Both the position numbers and the translations under genes were made by a program. The notes under the pieces are model-generated. The model made no database searches. It saw only the letters and a program-made list of their open reading frames with translations, and was not told the origin of the DNA. DNA of 64,000 nt from Diphasiastrum complanatum (lineage: Eukaryota > Streptophyta > Lycopodiopsida > Lycopodiales > Lycopodiaceae): the NCBI GenBank assembly GCA_029204225.1, contig CM055102.1, positions 47,646,870 through 47,710,869 of the forward strand, given 5' to 3'. This document shows, piece by piece, positions 12,301 to 21,247 of the stretch. Each line of letters starts with the position of its first letter. The stretch's first letter is position 1.

Positions 12301-14836
12301 CCGCTATCACCCATCATAATTTCCTTTCTCGCAAGCATTTCGTAAGTGATAAATGCTGTCCGACTGTTCGTCATGTGTGATGTCACCCCAGAATCCAGGT
12401 ACCTGTATGGATCATTCGTGTTGCCTTGCGCTTTCGTTCTTGGTTTCACTTCAACCATGTTCACACTCGTGCCCGATGAGTATCCTCCTGACGTGTTGTC
12501 AGATCCTTCTATCGAAGTTCAGTTCTCATCTGCCATCATTGCAAATGCGTCTGACTTCTCTTCCTCCTCCTCAAGGATGTTTGCCTACTCTACATCCTAC
12601 TTCTTGAGACCATCCTTCTTCTTGTTGCAGTCTCTCGCAAAATGTCCAGGCCTGTCACAGTAGAAACATTTTTTGTCTGATATGTCCTGCCACCCCCTCT
12701 TCTTTCCTTCCATCCATGGCTGACTGGGTTGTCCCTTCTCCAACGTCTATATCTACTTTGGCCCTTTGATTCCCATCTTCTTGAAACCAGTCAACAGTGC
12801 TACTTCGTCCTGAGGTGAGCTAATCTTGCGTCTGCCATCTTCTTGTATCAGTCTCCTGCTGATGAACTCCATGTCCATCCTATCCTCGAATCCATCCAAC
12901 ATCATCACTAAAGGATCATAGCTTGATGGCAAGCTTGTGATCAGCATGTACATCAATTGTTGCACCAGCAACTTCCAATTGACGTCCGATATTCTTGATC
13001 TTTTCTATGTGCTCTCGTATTGACTCCCCCTCGATCATTTTTGTGCTTGCCAACTAACACTTGGCTGGATGCAATTTAAGAGATGTCTCTTGACATCTTC
13101 TCAAGGTCTTTTCTAATGCATCTAAATGATCTTTAGTTGACGAATAGACACAAAAGTCTTCCATAAAAATCTCTAGAGCATAAGAATGCTCGAGAATCCC
13201 TTCGCTTGGTAGCACATCTGTAGCGCGTCCCAGACTCCCTTGACTGACTCCAGATCTCTGATGTGGGAGATGGCCGTGTCCCCTAATGACATGCAAATCA
13301 TCATGTGCGCCTTCGCCTCCCACATCCTTACCACCTCAGCCTGCACCTCGTTCTTGATGCACCCTTCCTGGTCCATCTCGATCGCCTCCGTTCCTGCAAC
13401 CACGCCCCACAAGCTCTTTTCCTTCAGCAATATTTTCATCTTCCAACTCCACGAGGCGTAGTTCTCCCCTTCCAGCCGATCCACCATCTTTATCTCCATG
13501 GTTCCATCCAACGCCATTCTAGATCCTTCTCGACTACAATCGTCCTCCTTGATTCTGGATGCGACACTGAATCTGCCAACACGAGCTATTTCGCGTCAAG
13601 TAAGATGATTATGTACTGAGTGCAGATCGCTAACACGATTCCTTTGATCCTTTCACGTGCGTGGGCCCATAACCTTTGATAGATTAATCTCAGTTAAGCA
13701 TGCTAGGATCTAGTTATCAATCATCAGCAATCAGAGCAATCAGAACATAAGCATAACATAATCATCTATCTCCAATCAAGAACACGATGACAGACACAAG
13801 ATCATTCCAAAAGCGTGTTGATTCATTCGCATAGTATGTACATGTATGTCACACTCCAAGATCCTAAACGAGATTGCCTTCAAGATATCACACATGACAG
13901 CTGCAAGAAGATGAGCACGGACATATTAAGCCTTTACTGTTCTGCATGCAGACTCTAAATTGCCCATAGAAATAGCTGGGCGAGGAAGGCAAGTTTTGTT
14001 TCGATTCGAAACTGAAAATCGATTCTCTCTAGCGAATCACAGTTCGCTGCAACTCTGTTCTAGACATATAAGGCATGCTTGGTTGCTATGAGCCTATGAC
14101 TTGCATGGCCACTTCATATAGTTTGGCAATGGGCATGATTATTTTCATTTGGTGCAGCAACAATATGCTAATATTCTTCATGGTACCATTGGTGCTATTA
14201 CTTCCCTTATGCAACTTGGTTCAATTGCCACCATCCTTCCAGCAGTTCATCTTGGTCGTTTTATAGTCTTTCTTTAATGACTCGTTGTGTACATGGAACT
14301 ATTCCTTCCCAAGTATAACATCTACTTTGTCGGAATTCATAATGTGAAAGTTTGCCCGAAGCTTGCTTATCATTTCCAAGAAATCACTTTGTGGTATTGT
14401 CCACGGATGCCAAAGATTGAAGTTTCGGAAATATGGAATCGTTTTCTAGAAACGCTTTTTTAAATTTTTTCTTTTTGGTTTCTTTTTGTGCAATATGGGT
14501 ATCAGGTGAAAGCTTTAATTAAGAGCATTATTACTGTGTGTTTTGCTGAACGTTTTGGGTGCAGGATGGTCTAGTTTAGGTGCATTAACTCCTAAGTTTA
14601 CGCTTTAACTCTCAGGTGCATTGATAAAAAAACATGATGCCCCAAAATGTAACTCCCTCTGTCTCTCTCTCGCTCTCTCGCTCTCTCTCTCTCTCTCTCT
14701 CAGATCCAACAAACTAAACAAAAATGCTGAATCATGCTAAACAAAAACCATGCTAAGTGTTCTGAACCAATCACCATACTGCATCGTCTGAACCGTACTG
14801 AAGCATTTTTCAACCATATGGAATCGTTTTTCAACC

Positions 14837-14924
<88 letters not shown>

Positions 14925-17900
14925 AACAGTACTGAATCGTTACACTGCTGTGAATAGGATCATCGTAATATATAATATCGGGCCACATGGCACCAAAATG
15001 GAGTACAATGATGTTCCATGAACATAATGAAAACTACACAACTAAGGCTCGTCAGAGTCATGGTAGGAACCATCATCTGAATTTGTGCCTGACTGCAGAT
15101 CCCAAGGGTCTGTAAATGAATCAGAAGTGGAGGGAGCCATATGCCGTGGTGTGGCCCTGGCTCTGCCGCGTGCTCTGTCTCTCTGCTGCGTGCTCTGGCT
15201 CTGGATCCTCCCCCTGCCTCTACCTCTGCCTCTGCCTCTCTCCCCTCCTTTGCCCCCCCTCTGCCTACTCCCACTCCTATGTCTACCCCTGCGTGTCTGT
15301 GTGTCAGGTGGCTGTGATCCAACGCCCTGGGATGGCCCTACCCACTGTGATGATGCCTGGCCGACGGCTGCCTGTGATGCTCCACTCCTGTCTACAAAAA
15401 GCCAACTCAGCCCCCCCCTCCCAGAACCTCTAGGTCTCCCCCTAGGCCTACGTGTAGGAATGGCTGGCTCCTCCTCTGTCTCCGCATCAGGGTCCACCAG
15501 CAAGTCAGCAAGGTCATCCCCCTGTGCCTCCGCCCCCATCTCCTCATCCTCCTCCGTATCCCCCTCAACCCACTCCTCCTCCTCCTGATAGTCAGCCCCG
15601 AGCTCCTCTCCACCCTCCAAGCCCTCATCATCCCCCTCCTCAGCCCTAGCCCTCTGCCTGTCTGCCCTCCTCGAACATCGTAGAGCCCGTGCGTCAGCCT
15701 GCGCCTGTCTATATAGATCTCTATAGATCTCATCATCCATCTCCTCCTACGTGGGTGGTGCCCGAGCAGCAGCTGCCGAATCCACCAAGCAAGTGTCAGG
15801 GTTCACCTGCAACCAAAAACAATACATTGTTGTCAGCAATTCATTGCATAATTCAAAAGCAATTCAATTCGTCAAAGCACAGCAAGAAACAGGGGGTGAT
15901 GATGTGACTCACCTCGAGCATCTGTCCCCCTCCTCGTGTGCGCCTCAGCATACGGCCGTTGGTGTTCACAAACACCAACCGCCTACACTGCTCGATGGAC
16001 AACCGGTTCCTAGTCTGCGTGTGATACAAGGCACAGGTGCTCCAATTTCGCTCGCAAGCTCCTGCTGAACAGTCCTGTGCAAGAACTCTCTCGGCCAGTC
16101 GTCGCAGGTCACCTGCGCCGCGCCCATGGTAGCCCCCACCATGAAACAGGCCTCAACATATCCTCCCTCCGTCGACTCTACTCTCCATCGAAAGGAAACT
16201 GGTAGCGCTCAAAGGTCAGCAGCTGGTATGCAATGTTAGTGAGCATCGGACCTGTTGGCAGAAGAAATAACATGGCTCGTGTAAGTCCTCTTGAATTCAC
16301 ACACTAGCAATGAGCACACTACAGTCACTACTGCAGTACTTAGCCTACCAAGCAATTTATCACACGTACCTGGTCCATGCCATACGCGCTCCGTGTACTC
16401 CACCCATCCCCGGTGCAGTGACAACCTGAACCACATGCTCTACTCCAATGTCAACAATAACATCTCTGATAACCTCCCATATAAAATCGGCTGTGATGGC
16501 GTCACCACCTCGAGTGGCATCCACGCCACGTAGGAATACTGTGCCAAGCAGGCAAGAAACCAAGACATTGATGACGGATCGCCGACGAATGTCGGTCCAT
16601 CCATCACTCAATATCGTGCATCCATACCTGCCACAAAACACCCATTAGCCGAATGCAAAAATTGCGCCACGAGTCAACCCTAAACGCATGCAATGGGTTT
16701 ATGAAAACAAAGTATTTACATCTGCCAAGCTGAGCGAATGGAACTCAGCTCTCGCGTAATGGTCTCCTCCTCCTGACGAAGCATCCTGCCTCGCAATGCC
16801 TCTCGTCTGGGAGGCGTCCATGTAGCATCCACGGCTGCCATCTATGCGCAAAACTCTCTGAACACCCAAGTGTCAGCAACAGCAAAGGAAATGCCGCACT
16901 CGTAAAAGGCCGTGCCTGCATACCTGTGACCCCTGCCTGTGAACCTGCAGCTGCTCCTGCCCCCTGTCCCTGTCCCTGTCCCTGTCCAGAAACCTGTGAT
17001 GCAGCACCGTGCCCGTACGTAATAGACAACCTCTGTCTCTCCTCATCGAAAATCCTGGGGCAATCAGATATGCCCAATGCCCGCCCGCCCGGCCCTCTGA
17101 CCCTCAGTAAGTGAGCCCTAACCCTGGTAAGTGATCTTGTGAAGAGACCACCACAATGCAAGCATCTCCATCTACGGACTCCCGAGCCATGGTGTGTAGC
17201 CACATCCCCCTCAGTAAGCTCAACCTCACCCCAAAGGCCTCGGCCCTGCACCGGCATCGTGTCCACACGAGATCAAACCTACGAACAAAAACAAGCAAAC
17301 AACCGTTCAGTAGAAGAAAACACACTGCATTGAAAAACATTACCAGCCTAAAACAGAGCTGAACACATCCGAGCATGCGTCACATTGATTCTAGCAAGAT
17401 CATAGCAACTGCCAAAAAACACACGAGACAATTCCAGTGCGAGCGAAAACGGGCGACTGACGCTAGCATGGGAGTCTTTGCAGGCGTCTATGAGTCCAGT
17501 GCAGGCCTAAACCACGCTACTGGCGGATGCTTGCACGATGCTCTAACCCTAAACCCTAAAAAACATGGAATTAGGGCAACAAAATTGAAATTTGTGCTAC
17601 GGACGTAGACGGGCAGAACGGAGGTCACAGGAGTATGTGCGAGCATGTGGAAATGCATTCTAGGCTCAGACACCACCTGAATCGGTTGCCCAGAAGCCGT
17701 TTTCTGAAAATGGCAAAATAAAACAAGCATTTGGATTGGAATCACTGTGGGCATGAAGAAAGGTGGTCTAGAGCCAAACTGCGCTTGATTTGGTTGCCTA
17801 CAGTTCAATGTCAACACTTGCAAAAAAACAAGCCTACACTTACCAAAAATCGAAAACTGATCGTTTCGATCTCCACGAAGCTCAGATCCCCCTGACACCG

Positions 17901-20516
17901 TGCACACCACCTCCGTATCGCTGAGTAGATGCCTGTCGACTATCCACACGCCAAGATCCGATGCCTACAGCTCAAAACAAAAAAAATTAACACCTCCACG
18001 GCTGGCGCAATTCTAGCCGTGAAGAGGTGTTCAAAAATTTTTATTTGTTATTTTTTTTAAACAACGTTTCTGGAACGATTCTCGGCTGAGAATCGTGTTT
18101 CTCAGAAACGCGATTTCCAAAACGCTCAGCCCCAGAATCGCGTTTCGGTGCAACTATGGTTTGAATGTAGGGTGGTAATCCAACCCGCCTCTCCGTTGAG
18201 CCTTAAAGGCACTGCCCTGGGGTTTGGCCCCAACCCAGTGTTATCGCGCCACGTGGCACGGGTAGGGGCAGGCAGAAAATTTGGTTTTCGCGGGCGCGAG
18301 CGCCAGGCTGCGCACGGTCCCGGGTGGACGGGCGCCGAGCAGCCTGGCACCAACCAGGTGGCGCTGGGCAGCCAGGAGCGCACAGGGCTGGGCGCCGGGC
18401 AGCGAGTGGCCGCGGCACAATGGTGCCGAGCAGCCACAGGATGGGGCGCCAGGCAGAATGGCGCCGGGCAGCTTCATGCCCAGGCACACACACACAAGTG
18501 GAATGGGGGGTTTGCATATATATTCCCTCTGCGTAATGCAATGAAAACGCTTATGGGATATATATTTTGGTTGCCCGAACACGTGGCGCCCGGGCAGCCA
18601 AATTTAAAAAAAAAAAAAATGTGGTTGTGGTGGAGCTGGGGCCAAAGTGGACAGTGCTCTGAAGATACAGGCAGGCCCCAGCCTTGCAGTTTGACAGCCG
18701 TATTGACCGTCAAGAGCCATTTTGGCTGTAAAATACAAGAGTCTTAAAAATTTGGCCATCATAGTAGATAGGCACACACAATTCAAAAACATCATTTTGA
18801 AATGTGCCTTTGTTTTTTTACTTATATAAATTCACAATAAATATATTATACACATCACTTGAAACTTCATAAAAATTTCAGCACAAAGTTTGGCATTCAT
18901 GATTCAACTTTCAGCCTTTCTAACTTGGCGTCTCATCTTTGAAATTCGTACCCATCTCTAAACTATCAATGTCATTTTAAATTTGAAGGTCAAATGGTTT
19001 TTCAAACTGTCACTCAAAAAAAGCATGACAGGCAGTCTAGACGGTCAAACAGGCCCCCTCTGCTCTGCATTGGCTCCTTGCATGCTAACCAGCCAGCTGC
19101 CTACCTGGCAGGACACCTACCTCCCGCCCCAGCTGGTGTCCCAACTAGCTAGCAACAGCCACGTTCGCTCCCAACGCAACTGGCTATACGACTGGCTAGC
19201 AGCTACTAGCATAGTTGGTTGTGCAGCTGCTGCCAGTTTACAGCACCGCTAATTGCACCAGCTCGACTGCCAGCCATCTAGCTAGCTCGCTACTAGCTGC
19301 AAGGTAGTCACCTCATTTTTTTTTTTAAACCCTAATCTGTGGTTTAGAACAATGATTCAGAAAAAATATTGCAGAAAAAGATGAACTCTAGTAGTTACAG
19401 TTCGCCAGGATGGATCGATCAGACCTATACACGGTTTTTGGTGGCTCTGATACCAACTGTTACGTAGTTCATAAACCGGAAAGCACGTGTGCTGGTCAAC
19501 ACAAGAAACCGAACGCTCACAATTCAATGTGCTGTACGATCCGGATCCACCCTCCGTGTCCTAGCCCTAACATCCCATACTGTCATCAACACCTTCGGAC
19601 TTCTCCTGCCCCTGGCTATGCAAATGTGCACTGCCATCCACCAACCCCTAGGTAGACAGGATGAATGACTAAGAGCTTCCCTTGTCAAAAATCAGCAAAT
19701 GGATCTTAATTGGATCTATAATAGACCCTTTAAGAGTGATTGGCAACTTGGATTTTTGATCTAGATCAAAACTAGCATTACATTGACAATTTTTACAATT
19801 CCAAGCAAGAACATCTAAACTATGATCAAAACGCGTGAGCACGACTCACACGTATGCACTATGCACCTCACTACAGGCAAGCCATGGGCTGCCTGATGTC
19901 TAACACTAAACCTTTCTCACAGAAGGAGCCCGAATTGACCAACCACCAATGCACTCTTATGCCAGAGGATCTAGATGACCATCTCCTAAACGAAGCAGTT
20001 CTGAGATTGCAGTTACCATACAGAATTCTTAAGAGCACTACTGAGAAAACAAAAGAAATAAATTCAGTCCATACTCTGAATAAGCTCGTTCTTCTCAGCA
20101 GGGGGCGGGCCTTGCTCTAAAGCGAATGCAGACTCCACCAAAACATTTCCAGCCACCACCAAAACCAGCAAACTACTCATCAAACGCAGCCACTCCTTGC
20201 TCTTGAAATCAAAGCAGCAGAATCCTTCAAGTACAGTAGCATGCTTACTAACAACCTCCACTCTATCCTGGCCATCCAAAGAACCGATTTTATCATTAAT
20301 CCTGGAGAGAGCGCAGCTTAAAAAAGCTGATAAGGGCAGTGACGTGAAGAATAAAAGACTTGGGGAGGACAGCGAGCGGCGAGGGTATAGAGTTGCATGG
20401 CTGAGACGAAGAGGAGATGGTAGGAACAGGAAGGAAGAGGAAGAGGAAGAGGAAGAGGAAGAGGTTGGAGATAAGAAGAAGGAAGAGGGAGGGATGCAAG
20501 AAAGAAAAAGAGGCAT
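9254..20516 (-). CDS. Thylakoid-targeted protein with PsaN-like C-terminal segment, four exons
   Basis: Joining 20516-20075, 10349-10303, 9799-9746 and 9328-9254 gives one continuous frame of 205 residues. All three introns are GT-AG and the joins preserve phase. The first in-frame ATG (20516, context AAAAATGCC) is preferred. Residues 1-60 form a Ser/Pro-rich plastid transit peptide. Residues 111-132 are hydrophobic and end ESAFA before LEQGPPPAEKNELIQ, like a thylakoid-transfer signal with a processing site. The C-terminal 72 residues are charged and include LLEKSRANKAKYDKE, YYKRNYKDYFEF and EAEKGILEWLERNK. The first block resembles the LEKSKxNKxxNDKxRL stretch of photosystem I subunit N, so a small photosystem-associated thylakoid protein is inferred; the mature part lacks the rest of PsaN. 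Intron 1 (9.7 kb) contains copia, hAT and LTR sequences. The frame is intact, so the gene is likely functional. Confidence 0.8.
9746..9799 (-). CDS. PsaN-like gene, exon 3 (54 bp)
   Basis: Acceptor CAATGCAG| and donor GAG|GTACCC bound 18 whole codons reading RRDAYYKRNYKDYFEFVE. Confidence 0.8.
10303..10349 (-). CDS. PsaN-like gene, exon 2 (47 bp micro-exon)
   Basis: Acceptor TGTACACCAG| and donor GAG|GTTTGC bound 47 bases that encode LLEKSRANKAKYDKE after the split Lys codon. The phase (1+47=48) is exact. Confidence 0.8.
11204..11586 (+). repeat. Copia-type LTR remnant
   Basis: The segment begins TGTGTAACC, ends CCTACA and is followed at once by a tRNA-iMet primer-binding site. It contains a CT run (11479-11499). 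Its internal element is missing; minus-strand copia sequence of another element follows within about 150 bases. The 5' end is inferred from the TG...CA rule only. Confidence 0.5.
11587..11604 (+). promoter_or_regulatory. Primer-binding site (tRNA-iMet type)
   Basis: TGGTATCAGAGCTACCGG directly follows the LTR end and matches the usual plant copia initiator-methionine site in its first 12 bases. Confidence 0.65.
11717..13517 (-). pseudogene. Ty1/copia gag-protease-integrase remnant
   Basis: Minus strand. Gag starts at ATG 13517 (YASWSWKMKILLKEKSLW, GVWDALQMCYQ) and resumes after an insert with SIREHIEKIKNIGRQL and MLITSLPSSYDPLV. A zinc knuckle remnant (CDRPGHFARDC) lies near 12655. The protease motif YLDSGVTSHMT is at about 12400. 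The pre-integrase domain LWHRRLGHL...CEACMFGKQ (12193-11800) leads into the integrase start (VIDLIHSDKWGPM), where the element is cut off near 11760. Several frameshifts separate the pieces; reverse transcriptase and RNase H are absent. It lies in intron 1 of the PsaN-like gene, in the same orientation. Confidence 0.75.
13054..13195 (-). mobile_element. Ty3/gypsy reverse transcriptase fragment inside copia gag
   Basis: About 140 bases read YALEIFMEDFCVYSS, then DHLDALEKTLRRCQ and LKLHPAKC. This is the gypsy RT block that includes the catalytic F/Y-x-D-D position, here MEDF instead of MDDF. Copia gag flanks it on both sides, ending in MCYQAKG and resuming in KMIEGESIREHIEKIK. It therefore replaces or interrupts the gag stretch. 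Confidence 0.6.
13518..14420. other. Upstream part of copia remnant and unassigned DNA
   Basis: This should include the leader or LTR of the minus-strand copia remnant, but no TGGTATCAGAGC-type primer site was found. Sequence around 13690-13770 is rich in short ATCA/GCAAT repeats. No gene was seen. Confidence 0.35.
14840..14922. repeat. (TC)n microsatellite
   Basis: An uninterrupted TC run of about 83 bases. A shorter, less regular TC/TCGC run lies at 14660-14702. Long open frames crossing it are artefacts. Confidence 0.95.
15042..17266 (-). pseudogene. hAT transposase (BED finger, DUF659, dimerisation region), defective
   Basis: Domains run in order on the minus strand. A BED-type zinc finger (WRCLHCGGLFTRSLTRVRAH ... 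SDCPRI, about 17170-17050) is followed by a Gly-Gln linker from a CCCTGT repeat. A DUF659 block (YGCTILSDGWTDIRRRSVIN ... VEHVVQVVT, 16620-16390) follows. Next is the hAT C-terminal dimerisation signature (ACERNWSTCALYHTQTRNRL, about 16050-15950). The last piece is an acidic then Arg/Gly-rich tail (15740-15042). Candidate GT-AG introns separate the pieces. The conserved TDNAxN block after VVQVVT is replaced by unrelated residues, and a TAG stop lies just before the tail, so it is probably inactive. Confidence 0.7.
18131..19457. other. GC-rich repeat-like tract, then unassigned intron DNA
   Basis: From 18290 to 18480 the strand is unusually GC-rich, with a degenerate GCGCCGGGCAGC motif recurring about seven times. 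This keeps several frames open on both strands without protein motifs. From 18600 on, the DNA is AT-rich with no gene seen. All of it lies in intron 1 of the PsaN-like gene. Confidence 0.5.
19443..19456 (-). promoter_or_regulatory. Primer-binding site (tRNA-iMet type), minus strand
   Basis: The reverse complement reads TTGGTATCAGAGCC, the classic copia primer site, directly after a CA-ending segment that would be the LTR end at 19458. Confidence 0.6.
19458..19860 (-). repeat. Probable copia LTR (minus strand), outer end uncertain
   Basis: Its low-coordinate end (reverse complement ...ACGTAACA) abuts the primer site at 19456. The upper limit is a guess because no partner LTR was recognised in the window. 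No coding sequence of this element follows on the left, so it is a truncated copy. Confidence 0.35.
20075..20516 (-). CDS. PsaN-like gene, exon 1
   Basis: Encodes residues 1-147 plus the first base of codon 148: transit peptide, polyserine run (TCC/TCT repeat near 20436-20463), hydrophobic transfer segment and GPPPAEKNELIQ. The donor reads CAGA|GTATGG. The split codon completed by exon 2 gives Lys. Confidence 0.78.
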
Positions 20517-20896
20517 TTTTCCTTTTGGTTTTCTCCTGGAGGCTAGGAATGAATTAAATGTCACTTCCTTGATTATGTCATTATTATTATTATGAGAGCC
20601 ATAGCATGAAATATTTTGGGGAGGAGGGTGCCTACAAGTGGGCGAAGTCTCTCCTTAAGGTTCATTGTTGCTTGATAGCTCTCAATGAGAATTCAATGTT
20701 TATCTTGGCTTTTTCTTTGGTGTTTGCTGTTTTATTGCACATGATGGAGACTGATCTTTGCTAGATAGCATCTATTGGATGACTATTAATCTATTGCTTT
20801 CTATTCATTGCTTACTCTTCTAATCTAAAAGTCTTCAATACTCTTTCACTCCCATTCTCCACTACCTTTTAATTTTTAAAGTTTTTCTTTGATACA
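20517..20896. promoter_or_regulatory. Probable promoter and 5' leader region of the PsaN-like gene
   Basis: This region lies upstream of ATG 20516 on the minus strand. It has an A/T-rich stretch near 20570-20620 that could hold a TATA element, but none is clear. The assignment rests on position only. Confidence 0.3.
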
Positions 20897-21247
20897 ATGT
20901 CTTCAAGTGGTAGGTCAAGTGGAAGGTCAAGTGGGAGACCATCTAGGAGAAGAGCTCGTGGGTAGCCCGAAGAATATAATCAAGAGTGGTTTGAGAATTT
21001 ATCTCCTCAACAAAGAGATAGAATCCAAAATCTTGTGCTATCTTTTTCGGGTGAATCATCCGAGAGAAGAGCTTCTGAAGATGCCCCTTCCCAAGAATCG
21101 TGTAGTGTGTATTATGATCTTAATCCACGTGGTGGAGTTATAAAAAATATGCGTGGCAATGTAGTTCATGCATGTGCAACTGTGGGCTTAATTTCCAATA
21201 GATATAATGCAAAAAGAACTCTCTTCTACAATGGGGAAGCCTCTTAA
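20897..21247 (+). pseudogene. Unrecognised reading frame with one internal TAG
   Basis: From ATG 20897 one frame stays open for 117 codons apart from a TAG after residue 22. It begins with a SSGR repeat (SSGRSSGRSSGRPSRRRARG), continues EEYNQEWFENLSPQQRDRIQ and ends LFYNGEAS. Its regular codon pattern suggests the start of a transposon or host protein with a CAG-to-TAG change. No family was recognised. Confidence 0.3.

Larger units (their letters stand above)
14421..18130 (-). mobile_element. hAT-type DNA transposon
   Basis: Minus-strand transposase pieces lie between imperfect inverted ends. The left end at 14422-14465 (GGAATCGTTTTCTAGAAACG, then a T run) pairs with the reverse complement of 18049-18083 (GAATCGTTCCAGAAACG, then an A-rich run). 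The right end carries an extra palindrome CGATTCTC-GGCT-GAGAATCG at 18076-18095 and a second one, GTTTCTCAGAAAC, at 18097-18109. Outer limits and target duplication could not be fixed. The element lies in intron 1 of the PsaN-like gene. A (TC)n tract of about 83 bases sits near its left part. Confidence 0.55.

Noticed and set aside
12090-12663. Plus-strand frames of about 100 codons
   Set aside because: They are antisense shadows of the minus-strand copia gag-protease region.
14734-15021. Open frames on both strands across the TC run
   Set aside because: They consist mainly of Ser-Leu or Glu-Arg repeats from the microsatellite and have no other content.
15085-15588. Plus-strand Pro/Leu-rich frame of 167 codons
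   Set aside because: It is antisense to the Arg/Gly-rich tail of the hAT transposase and reflects its biased codons.
18148-18747. Plus-strand frame of 199 codons and several minus-strand frames
   Set aside because: The GC-rich degenerate repeat removes stop codons in all frames; no protein motif or splice context was seen.
20517-20564. A longer start for the PsaN-like protein at 20564
   Set aside because: That codon is GTG, not ATG. The first in-frame ATG is at 20516 and starts a normal-looking transit peptide.
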